From CAYXRK01 sp964467615 (GTDB lineage: Bacteria; Hydrogenedentota; Hydrogenedentia; Hydrogenedentales; GCA-2746185), in the NCBI GenBank assembly GCA_964467615.1, contig CAYXRK010000045.1, forward strand, positions 1 to 28,364: 28,364 nucleotides of DNA. Direction: 5' to 3'. Shown here in pieces: positions 15,393 to 22,262 of the stretch; positions within the stretch are counted from its first letter, which is position 1; each line of letters starts with the position of its first letter. The notes beneath the pieces are model-generated. The model did not search any database. It was not told the origin of the DNA and saw only the letters and a list, made by a program, of their open reading frames with translations. The translations under genes were made by a program, and so were the position numbers.

Positions 15393-15448
15393 CGTCTAGT
15401 GTACATTGATGAGTAAAGGGCGATATTTCGTCAGAGTGGTCCTCGAAC

Positions 15449-16186
15449 GTGACACGATTCTTGAGCGCGTTGTATTGGGCGGGCGGAATTCTGGCGTTCA
15501 CCGGATTCCTCGTGGGGCCGGCGGTCGCGTGGTTCGAATTGGCGCCGCCGGCCGCGGGGTTTCTCATATATGGACTGGCGAGCTTTATCGCCGTTCCGGT
15601 CGCGCTCGCGGGGATCGTCGTGACGATTCGGGGAAGCGCTCGCTCGCGGTCCGTGCCGTTGCTGCTCGCGGTCGCGCCCGCTGCGGTGCTCGTCAACGGG
15701 ATAGTCAAGGGCGCGGGCCATCCGCCGATCAACGACATCTCGACCGAACTAGTGGATCCGCCTCAGTTCGAGCACGCACGAACGCTCCCGGAGAATGAAG
15801 GACGGGACATGATGTTTCCGAAGGAGTTCGCCGATGTCATTCGCGAGTCGTATCCCGAGGTGCAGCGTCTGGCGCTCAAGCGGCCGACGGAAGAAGTATT
15901 CGCCGACGCCATGAATAAGGCCAACGAACTTGGTTGGAAGATCACGGCCACGCGCGTGAACGCGTCGTCGAGCGTCTTCGAGGCGTACGAGGTCTCTCGC
16001 TTGTTCAAATTTCGCGACGATATTGTCGTGCGCGTGACGGGGGCGGAAGGCGGGAGCGTTGTCGACGTGCGGTCCAAGTCGCGCGATGGCAAGGGCGATC
16101 TCGGTGCGAACGCGGCGCGCATCAAACGATTTCTGGATATGGTGACTCCGCCCTCCGCCAAGATTGACGCGAAGTCAGAGAATTAG
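15449..16186 (+). CDS. DUF1499-domain membrane protein
   Basis: A 245-residue protein with three N-terminal membrane helices (about residues 7-30, 33-58 and 68-86) and a C-terminal soluble DUF1499 domain (about 95-235). The domain is recognised by HPPINDISTELVDPPQF near its start, AYPEV-like ESYPEVQRL, ANELGWKI, and VFEAYEVSRLFKFRDDIVVRV followed by the conserved VDVRSKSRDGKGDLGANAAR. The function of DUF1499 is not established. The start is a GTG at 15449; the membrane helix begins directly after it. It lies about 60 bp downstream of the IS remnant, and nqrM starts 31 nt after its stop on the same strand. Confidence 0.85.
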   Translation: MTRFLSALYWAGGILAFTGFLVGPAVAWFELAPPAAGFLIYGLASFIAVPVALAGIVVTIRGSARSRSVPLLLAVAPAAVLVNGIVKGAGHPPINDISTELVDPPQFEHARTLPENEGRDMMFPKEFADVIRESYPEVQRLALKRPTEEVFADAMNKANELGWKITATRVNASSSVFEAYEVSRLFKFRDDIVVRVTGAEGGSVVDVRSKSRDGKGDLGANAARIKRFLDMVTPPSAKIDAKSEN

Positions 16187-16217
16187 CTGCGGACCACGGA
16201 CATTGCCCGCGTCTTCC

Positions 16218-16421
16218 ATGTTCCCTATCCTCATTCTGTCGATTCTGGTGTTCGCCGTGGTCATGGCGGCGATGGCCATCGGCGTGATTTTTCAGGGGAA
16301 GTGCATTCGCGGACACTGCGGCGGCGAAGAGATCATCGGCCCCGATGGCGGGCTACTAAACTGCGAGACATGCCCGGTGCGCGAGGGGCGAGGTGGAGAT
16401 TCCGTTGGCACCTCGCTTTAG
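16218..16421 (+). CDS. nqrM: NqrM-like Na+-NQR maturation protein (DUF539)
   Basis: A 67-residue protein: one N-terminal membrane helix (about residues 2-24) followed by a Cys-rich soluble tail. The sequence VVMAAMAIGVIFQGK, then C-I-R-G-H-C-G-G and CETCP, matches the NqrM/DUF539 family, whose 'maiGvif..k.i.GsCGG' motif and four Cys are diagnostic; all four Cys are present here. NqrM is needed to assemble the iron centre between NqrD and NqrE of the sodium-pumping NADH:quinone oxidoreductase. No nqrA-F genes lie in this window. The start is placed at ATG 16218 because the helix begins there, although no good ribosome-binding site precedes it; an in-frame TTG at 16164 is the alternative. Confidence 0.82.
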   Translation: MFPILILSILVFAVVMAAMAIGVIFQGKCIRGHCGGEEIIGPDGGLLNCETCPVREGRGGDSVGTSL

Positions 16422-16491
16422 ACGCGCCTTGAATCGCGTGGCGTGCGCCTGTAGCTTAACTAACTTCACGATTGCGCAAGGGACCTGATCT

Positions 16492-17010
16492 ATGGCCGAT
16501 ATAAATGAAATGCTTGTTGCCGTCATCATGGGCAGCAAGAGCGACTGGGAGGCGATGAAGGCCGCGTCCGAGGTACTGACGGAATTCGGCGTGCCGCATG
16601 AATGCCGCGTGTTGTCTGCGCACCGCACGCCGGACGAACTGACCGCGTTTCTCGCCGAGGCCGAAACGCGCGGCTGCGAAGTGTTCATCGGCGCCGCGGG
16701 CGGCGCGGCGCACCTTCCCGGTGTGATTGCTTCAAAGACGGTGCGACCGGTGTTGGGCGTGCCGATGACGAGTGCGCTGAACGGCCTGGATTCGCTGCTT
16801 GCGATCTCGCAAATGCCGGGAGGCATTCCGGTGGGCACGCTTGCCATCGGGAAAGCGGGCGCGACGAATGCCGCGCTGCTCGCCGTTGCGATTCTCGGCG
16901 GTTCGAGGCCGGAGTTGCTCGACAAGCTTCGCGAACATCGGAAGAAAAACGCGGACAATATCCTCGGCGAATCGTTGCCCAGCGGCGGGCCGATCGGATT
17001 TAAGCGGTAG
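16492..17010 (+). CDS. purE: N5-carboxyaminoimidazole ribonucleotide mutase, class I PurE
   Basis: A 172-residue cytoplasmic enzyme that converts N5-CAIR to CAIR in purine biosynthesis. Motifs are MGSKSDWEAM (phosphate and substrate binding), VLSAHRTPDEL (catalytic His), GAAGGAAHLPGVIA, TVRPVLGVPM and PGGIPVGTLAIG, then GATNAALLAV. The class I type normally needs PurK, which is not in this window. An AAGGGACC sequence lies about 10 nt before the ATG. It follows nqrM by 70 nt on the same strand, probably by chance of position rather than function. Confidence 0.96.
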   Translation: MADINEMLVAVIMGSKSDWEAMKAASEVLTEFGVPHECRVLSAHRTPDELTAFLAEAETRGCEVFIGAAGGAAHLPGVIASKTVRPVLGVPMTSALNGLDSLLAISQMPGGIPVGTLAIGKAGATNAALLAVAILGGSRPELLDKLREHRKKNADNILGESLPSGGPIGFKR

Positions 17011-17168
17011 ATCTGCCATGCCCCCCGGCCGGGAGGCGCGGAAACAACGAATGGACGCAGAAGAACACGAATCGAGCCACGGGGATCCTAATCGAAGATT
17101 TGTTGAAGCCGAGTATTCTGAAACTTTCCGGCCAATCCTCGTATTGCTGACGAACGGTCCGGAGGTAC

Positions 17169-17197
17169 TTGCCGGACTTGGGGCGCTTTGCTAAAAT
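17169..17197 (+). promoter_or_regulatory. Candidate sigma70 promoter for the DUF2961 lipoprotein gene
   Basis: TTGCCG (17169-17174), a 17-nt spacer and TAAAAT (17192-17197) match the sigma70 pattern at 4/6 and 5/6. The predicted start of transcription is about 30 nt before the ATG at 17237, which has a GGGGGAA ribosome-binding site. The intergenic region (17011-17236) is otherwise featureless. Confidence 0.4.
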
Positions 17198-17236
17198 TCT
17201 TGACAGTAACACGTAAACTAATGGGGGAACTGGGCG

Positions 17237-18796
17237 ATGCGGAAGTCTACCTTCGGGGTGCTTTGCCTTTTGACTGCGCTTTTGGCGGGATGTGCGCAGG
17301 GCCACGTGGTCATCCAAGATACGTTTGGCAAGAGGGTGGCCGACGGTTGGACGACACCGCTCGACGCGCTGGGAATCGACGGGACGCCTGCGTCGCTGTC
17401 GGAACACCATAACTACCGAGTGCGGCAGGTGTCCAGCTATGACAGGACGGGCGGCGAGCAGGACGACCGCTACGCGCAGGACAAGTTTGACGGGGGGCTG
17501 GTGCTGGCGGACATCGTGGGGCCTGGGGCGGTGTTGCGGATTTGGACGCGTAATCCGTGGGGCACGTTGATGATTTTTGTGGACGACATGGAGCACCCGC
17601 TGCTGACCGTGCCGTTCCGCGATTTGTTTGCGGGCGACCTCGAATTGTTCAGTCCGGGCTTTAATCTTTTCTCGCCTCCATTTACGGGCGAGGGGAACGG
17701 CGGTTATTTCTGTTATGTGCCGATTCCGTTCGAGGAACGTTGCCGGATTTTGGTGATGGGTGATGAAGATGTGTTGGCCTATCAGGTGACGTATGCAGAG
17801 TTTCCTCCGGGCGCGCCGATTCGGTCATTCGAACTATCCTTGGGTCACGACGATGTGGAATATTTTCGCCGTTGGCGGGACCATTGGAGCGACTACAGCG
17901 TCAAGAAGCATGATTTGAAGACGGAACGCTTGCAGCAATCGTCGCGGGTCCTGGCTCCGCAGAACAACCAGCAGATACTTCGGTTGACGGGACCGGGGAC
18001 GATCACGGAGGTCGAGATGTCGATCGATTCCGTGGATCCGGACTTCCTGCGCAAGACTTGGCTAGCAATCTACTTTGACGGACAAACGAGCCCCGGCGTT
18101 TTGGCGCCGGTGGGCGACCTGTTTGGACGCACGTCGACCTCGGGATCGAGTTTCGAGAGCGTGGCGACGGGCAATGCGGACGGTCGCATGTATCTGCGCT
18201 ATCCGATGCCGTTCCAGTCTTCGGCGGTGGCCCGGATCATCAATACGAGCGATCAGGCGGCGGATTTCACGTACTCGTTTATATGGCGCGAGGGCCCGGT
18301 GGACGACACGAATTATTTCTTCGCGCGCTTCAATAGCGGCATCGGCGCGGCGGGCCAACCTTACCGGGTGTTAGCAGCAAACGGCGCAGGGGCGTTCGCC
18401 GGGGCGGTCGTTGCGGGCAATGGAAAAGGCCCGTTGGCGTTCCTCGAGGGAGATGACATGCTGACGGTGGACGGGGAGCCGGCGGCGAACTTCCACGGCA
18501 CGGGGATCGACGATTATTTCAATGCCGGGTGGCACTTCGCGACAGGCCCGTCTTCGTCGCCGACGCATGGGTGTTCGGTAAAGGTGGCGGCAAATGAGTC
18601 GTCGTTTTCCGCGTACCGGAACAACGTGACGGACATTGTGCCTTTTACGTCGTCGTTCGCATTTGACTTGGAGGCCGGCGCCGACGTGGAGTACACGAGT
18701 GTGGCCTATTGGTATCAGGCGGAGAAGTCGCCGGAGCTTTGGCGCATTCTCGCAGTGGAAGCTATGGAGGGCGAATTGCAGCCGGTCACGCAATGA
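17237..18796 (+). CDS. DUF2961 (GH172-type) lipoprotein
   Basis: A 519-residue protein with a lipoprotein signal (MRKSTFGVLCLLTALLAGC, lipobox LAGC, Cys19), so it is exported and membrane-anchored. The DUF2961 fold is recognised by GAVLRIWTRNPWGTLMIFVDD, the long central beta region, FLEGDDMLTVDG (about 402) and FHGTGIDDYFNAGWHF (about 420), then a final ADVEYTSVAYWYQ. Members of GH172 act as difructose-dianhydride I synthase/hydrolase or exo-alpha-D-arabinofuranosidase. The conserved carboxylate pair is Glu404 and Asp425; the family normally has Glu at the second position. The 21-residue spacing is as expected. Substrate is unknown. The next gene is a lytic transglycosylase 128 nt downstream. 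Confidence 0.87.
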   Translation: MRKSTFGVLCLLTALLAGCAQGHVVIQDTFGKRVADGWTTPLDALGIDGTPASLSEHHNYRVRQVSSYDRTGGEQDDRYAQDKFDGGLVLADIVGPGAVLRIWTRNPWGTLMIFVDDMEHPLLTVPFRDLFAGDLELFSPGFNLFSPPFTGEGNGGYFCYVPIPFEERCRILVMGDEDVLAYQVTYAEFPPGAPIRSFELSLGHDDVEYFRRWRDHWSDYSVKKHDLKTERLQQSSRVLAPQNNQQILRLTGPGTITEVEMSIDSVDPDFLRKTWLAIYFDGQTSPGVLAPVGDLFGRTSTSGSSFESVATGNADGRMYLRYPMPFQSSAVARIINTSDQAADFTYSFIWREGPVDDTNYFFARFNSGIGAAGQPYRVLAANGAGAFAGAVVAGNGKGPLAFLEGDDMLTVDGEPAANFHGTGIDDYFNAGWHFATGPSSSPTHGCSVKVAANESSFSAYRNNVTDIVPFTSSFAFDLEAGADVEYTSVAYWYQAEKSPELWRILAVEAMEGELQPVTQ

Positions 18797-18924
18797 GCGT
18801 GGCTGGCGCCTGGCAACCGTAAACGCAGAACGTGTCATCTGCGTTACCTTCCGTGAAAGCGGCCGCGCGAGACGGGCATGGGGCGCGTGATCGCCGGAGG
18901 GGAATTCGAGGAGGCGCGCAATCC

Positions 18925-21129
18925 GTGTATGCACTCGTACGTTTCGCCGCGCTCGCACTCAGCGGCGGCGTTTTTTTGTTAAGTGGCTGCGCATCCAGCG
19001 GCTCGCACAAGTTTGAACCGGTCCCGGTCGGGAAGATTGGATCGCGAGACATCGAGCCGGTGCAGCCGCGCGGCACCGAAGATCTTCTGAGGGCCGCGAA
19101 CGAGCACTTCGACGCGGCGAACTTGGCGCAGTCCCAGAACGACTACGAGGGCGCGCTTCGGCACTACACGCTTATGCTGGAGTTGCTGATCGAAGCGGAT
19201 CTTGATCCGACGGTCTACTACCAACTTCGAAGTGAACTGGCGCGCATCTTGGACAAGTCGGCAGTCGACGCCGAGAGTCTCCCGAGAATAATCCCGCCGC
19301 GCGAGTGGGTGAATGACACGCTGCCGTTGGCCGCGAGATCGGAATTGGAATGGCCCAATCCGTTGAACCAACGGGTATTGGACGAGATTGCGCAGATTCA
19401 GGGGTCGTACCCAAAGTCGTTCCAGCGGGGATTGGATCGGGCACCGAAGTATTTGCCGTATATCGTGCAGGAATTCCGCAAAGCGGGGCTTCCGGTGGAT
19501 CTGGCATGGCTGGCGATGGTGGAGAGTCAGTTCACGCCGAAGATCGATTCGCGGGCGGACGCCGGGGGGATGTGGCAATTTATGCGGGGCACGGGCCGCC
19601 GCTATGAGCTCGAGATCGACAACTATGTGGACGAGCGGTACGACTGGAAGCGATCGACGGCGGCCGCGGTCCGGTACCTAACGGAATTGTACGAGATGTT
19701 TGACAAGAGTTGGCCGCTGGCGATCTCGGCGTACAACAAGGGCGAATACGGTATGGAGAAGGCGGTGGCCGCGAACGGCGGCACGCGGAATCTTTGGCAG
19801 TTGATAGAGTCGCCCGCGCCGGGCAGCGAATTGCCCGTCGAAACGCAGAAGTTTTATCCGAAGCTTTTGGCTTCGATAGTCGTCGCGAAGAACCCGGAGC
19901 AGTTTGGGTTTCGGCGCGATCCGCAACCGGGGGACAACACCGCATCGATTGAAGTGAGTGGTGCTGTATCGCTGGCGGCGTTGGAGAAGACGGCGGGCTA
20001 TCCTCGCGACACACTGAAACACCTGAATCCGCAACTCTTGCGTGGAGCTACACCTTCCGGGCGGACGAGCCGGATTTGGGTACCGGCGGGCGACGAGGTC
20101 CGTGTGGCGTCGGCGTTGACCGAGGCGCCGAAGGTGCGGCAAGCGACGCACGTGGTGCGGCGGGGTGAGACGCCTTCCGCGATCGCGGCCCGTTACGCGG
20201 TGGACGTCGACGAATTGATTCAAACGAATGACATCAAGAACGCGAACAGCCTGCGCGTCGGGCAACGGTTGGAGATTCCGGGCGGGGGGACGTTGCCGGA
20301 ACCTGAGCTTGAGGCCGGAAGCGCCGCGGCGGGCGAGAGCGTGGCGATGGCCAAAGCGGCGAAGCCGAGCAAGACGTACATGGTGCGGCGTGGCGATTCG
20401 TTGTCGAGCATTGCGGCGCGCCAATCGGCGAGTGTTAGCGATTTGCAGAAGTGGAACGGCATGGGACGCAGCACACAAATTCATGCGGGCCAAAAACTGC
20501 GTGTCGGCCCATCGGAAGGCGCCGCGGATCGCGCACCCGAAGGCGAGCCAGTGATCCATGTAGTACAGAGTGGGGAGGCGCCGAGCTCGATTGCGGGAAA
20601 ATATGGAGTGGCTGTTGACGACTTTCTGCATTGGAACAATCTTTCGGTGCGATCGGTCATCCGAGTTGGGCAGAAATTGAAAGTCTATAGGACCGCGCCA
20701 GCGCCCGCCCCGGGCACAACGGAACCGGTGCAGGTAGCGGAGGCCGCGCCGAAGGAACAGACGGCGCAGGAACAAGCGTCGGAAATCCATGTAGTCCAGC
20801 GCGGCGATACGATGAGCACGATCGCGAAGAAATATGGAATCAAGACGACAGAACTTCTCGCTTGGAACCATCTTGACACCCAATCGGTCCTGCACGTTGG
20901 CCAGGAAATCGCGCTGCACGGTGATGGGGACGCCGCCGGGCAGGCGGTGACGTTGGCCAAGGCCGCGCCGGAAAACAAGCGCATCGAGCACACCGTAGCC
21001 AAAGGTCAGAACCCGTCCACAATCGCGCAACAGTACGGAATTGAGGTCGATGATCTGTTCGAGTGGAACGGATGGAAAAAGGGGCCTGTACTACACGTCG
21101 GGGACAAAGTAGTGGTGTTCGCGGACTGA
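18925..21129 (+). CDS. MltD-like lytic transglycosylase lipoprotein with five LysM repeats
   Basis: A 734-residue cell-wall enzyme that would cut peptidoglycan glycan strands, forming 1,6-anhydro-MurNAc ends. The GTG start at 18925 has a GAGGAGG ribosome-binding site 10 nt upstream and opens a lipoprotein signal (lipobox LSGC, Cys22); the frame extends upstream but would bury the signal. Residues about 50-110 are helical and TPR-like. The SLT domain (about 165-305) has the catalytic Glu200 in AMVESQFTPKIDSRADAGGM, then WQFMRGTGRRYEL and AISAYNKGEYGM. Five LysM peptidoglycan-binding repeats follow at about 407-453, 484-528, 543-588, 620-665 and 687-734, separated by Ala/Pro/Glu-rich linkers. 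Length and repeat number exceed E. coli MltD. Confidence 0.94.
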   Translation: MYALVRFAALALSGGVFLLSGCASSGSHKFEPVPVGKIGSRDIEPVQPRGTEDLLRAANEHFDAANLAQSQNDYEGALRHYTLMLELLIEADLDPTVYYQLRSELARILDKSAVDAESLPRIIPPREWVNDTLPLAARSELEWPNPLNQRVLDEIAQIQGSYPKSFQRGLDRAPKYLPYIVQEFRKAGLPVDLAWLAMVESQFTPKIDSRADAGGMWQFMRGTGRRYELEIDNYVDERYDWKRSTAAAVRYLTELYEMFDKSWPLAISAYNKGEYGMEKAVAANGGTRNLWQLIESPAPGSELPVETQKFYPKLLASIVVAKNPEQFGFRRDPQPGDNTASIEVSGAVSLAALEKTAGYPRDTLKHLNPQLLRGATPSGRTSRIWVPAGDEVRVASALTEAPKVRQATHVVRRGETPSAIAARYAVDVDELIQTNDIKNANSLRVGQRLEIPGGGTLPEPELEAGSAAAGESVAMAKAAKPSKTYMVRRGDSLSSIAARQSASVSDLQKWNGMGRSTQIHAGQKLRVGPSEGAADRAPEGEPVIHVVQSGEAPSSIAGKYGVAVDDFLHWNNLSVRSVIRVGQKLKVYRTAPAPAPGTTEPVQVAEAAPKEQTAQEQASEIHVVQRGDTMSTIAKKYGIKTTELLAWNHLDTQSVLHVGQEIALHGDGDAAGQAVTLAKAAPENKRIEHTVAKGQNPSTIAQQYGIEVDDLFEWNGWKKGPVLHVGDKVVVFAD

Positions 21130-21191
21130 GGCTGCGGCGGTGTTGGAACAATCAAGATTTTTGTCCGCCTGGGGGATCCCATCGCAGCTAT

Positions 21192-21217
21192 CGTTTCTCA
21201 CGTTCCGGTGAGAAACG
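21192..21217. terminator. 10-bp hairpin at convergent gene ends
   Basis: CGTTTCTCAC (21192-21201) and GTGAGAAACG (21208-21217) form a perfect 10-bp stem with a 6-nt loop. It overlaps the last codons and stop of the acyl-CoA dehydrogenase gene and lies 63 nt past the end of the transglycosylase gene, where two transcripts meet head-on. No T-run follows on either strand, so a factor-independent terminator is not certain; it could protect 3' ends. Confidence 0.4.
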
Positions 21218-22262
21218 CCCAGAGATTGTCCGCGCCGCTCGCGCTGATGGCCGCGCCGAGTTTTCGCTGCCAGTAGCGTTCGTTACCGAAGTCGTCGCGC
21301 CAGGCCCAGAGACGGCGCGTGTATTGGTGGAGCGCGTGTTCGTAGGTGATGCCCATCGCGCCGTGGACCTGGTGCGCGATCGACGCCGCGATGCCGGCGG
21401 CCTCCCCGGCGCGGGATTTTGCCGCCGTGATTTCGTTTTCTCCGCCGCCGCGCATGACCGCTTCGAGCGCGAGGTCCGCGGCGCGCGAGGCGGCCGCGGC
21501 CTGACCTGCGAGCACGGCGATCTGCTGGCGGACCGCCTGAAATTGCGCTATGGGTTTGCCGAATTGGACGCGAACGTTAGCGTGTTCGACGCACATGCGC
21601 AGGACCGTTTCGAGCGCGCCCACTATTTGAAATGACCGGCACAGCGCGCCCAACTGAAGGAGCTTGTCGAAAACGTCCGGCGTGTTTGGGCGAAGCATCG
21701 CACTTCTCGGATACGCGTGCGCGCCGAAGAGTAAGTCTCTGCAGGGCGCGCCGGGCAGCGTGCGTCCCGCGTTGCCGTCCGGAAGCGGGCCTTCGTGGCG
21801 GAGCAAGCGCGATCCATTTTCGCAGAGGATCGCGACAACAAGTTGATCAGCCTGTTCGACGTAGGGGACGCCGCGCAGCTCGCCGTTGACTCGCCAATCG
21901 AGATCGTTACGCGTGGCGAGCGGTGTAGTGTGCGGGTCAAGGGCGATCGCGCCCCAGCCCGACGCGACGGCGACGCTGCACTCCGCAAGGGCCATCGCGG
22001 CGAGCCAGGATTCGGCCAGAGGACAGGGAGCGGCAAACGCACCCGAGAGTCGCATGACGGCCATCGCGTCTTCGAGGTCGCCGCCTGTGCCGCCATGCTC
22101 CTCTGGGACACCGGCAAGGTGCAGGCCCGACTCGGCGATGGCGTCCCACAGCGGAGCGAGCCGGCCCTGTTCTCGCTCGGCGCGGTCAACGGCGTCCTTC
22201 GTGCAATGGTCCGCGAGGATGCGACGGAGGGTGTCTTCGATGGGGCCGCGTGCGTCACTCAT
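21198..22262 (-). CDS. Acyl-CoA dehydrogenase-family protein, short subunit
   Basis: A 354-residue flavoprotein-fold protein. The middle domain is abbreviated (SGWGAIALDPHTTPLATRND, GELRGVPYVEQADQLVVAIL) and lacks the usual GSD..s..T FAD motif. The C-terminal helical domain is well conserved: HANVRVQFGKPIAQFQAVRQ and HQVHGAMGITYEHALHQYTR, followed by RLWAWRDDFG. This resembles the non-catalytic partner of heteromeric FadE-type dehydrogenases. The start ATG overlaps the stop of the full-length dehydrogenase gene by 4 nt, strongly suggesting that both subunits form one alpha/beta complex that oxidises an acyl-CoA in the cytoplasm. The substrate is unknown. Confidence 0.88.
   Translation of the reverse strand: MSDARGPIEDTLRRILADHCTKDAVDRAEREQGRLAPLWDAIAESGLHLAGVPEEHGGTGGDLEDAMAVMRLSGAFAAPCPLAESWLAAMALAECSVAVASGWGAIALDPHTTPLATRNDLDWRVNGELRGVPYVEQADQLVVAILCENGSRLLRHEGPLPDGNAGRTLPGAPCRDLLFGAHAYPRSAMLRPNTPDVFDKLLQLGALCRSFQIVGALETVLRMCVEHANVRVQFGKPIAQFQAVRQQIAVLAGQAAAASRAADLALEAVMRGGGENEITAAKSRAGEAAGIAASIAHQVHGAMGITYEHALHQYTRRLWAWRDDFGNERYWQRKLGAAISASGADNLWAFLTGT

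Larger units (their letters stand above)
14612..15395 (+). mobile_element. Degraded IS5-family insertion sequence (boundaries uncertain)
   Basis: A remnant of an IS5-family element, recognised from its transposase. A 9-bp inverted repeat, TATCCCAAA (14664-14672) and TTTGGGATA (15383-15391), brackets most of it, with GCG on both outer sides (14661-14663 and 15392-15394). If these are the ends, the element is about 730 bp and the transposase N-terminus is missing. Alternatively CTAG at 14564-14567 (overlapping the esterase stop codon) and at 15396-15399 could be a 4-bp target duplication of the YTAR type reported for some IS5 members. The two readings cannot be settled from one copy. Confidence 0.6.

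Noticed and set aside
16445..16461. tRNA-like 5' end (GCGCCTGTAGCTTAACT)
   Set aside because: Resembles an acceptor stem and D-arm start, but no anticodon arm, T-arm or matching 3' acceptor strand follows before purE.
19678..21030. 450-codon open frame on the minus strand opposite the transglycosylase
   Set aside because: Arg-rich shadow of the GC-rich transglycosylase/LysM gene, whose motifs are unmistakable in the plus frame.
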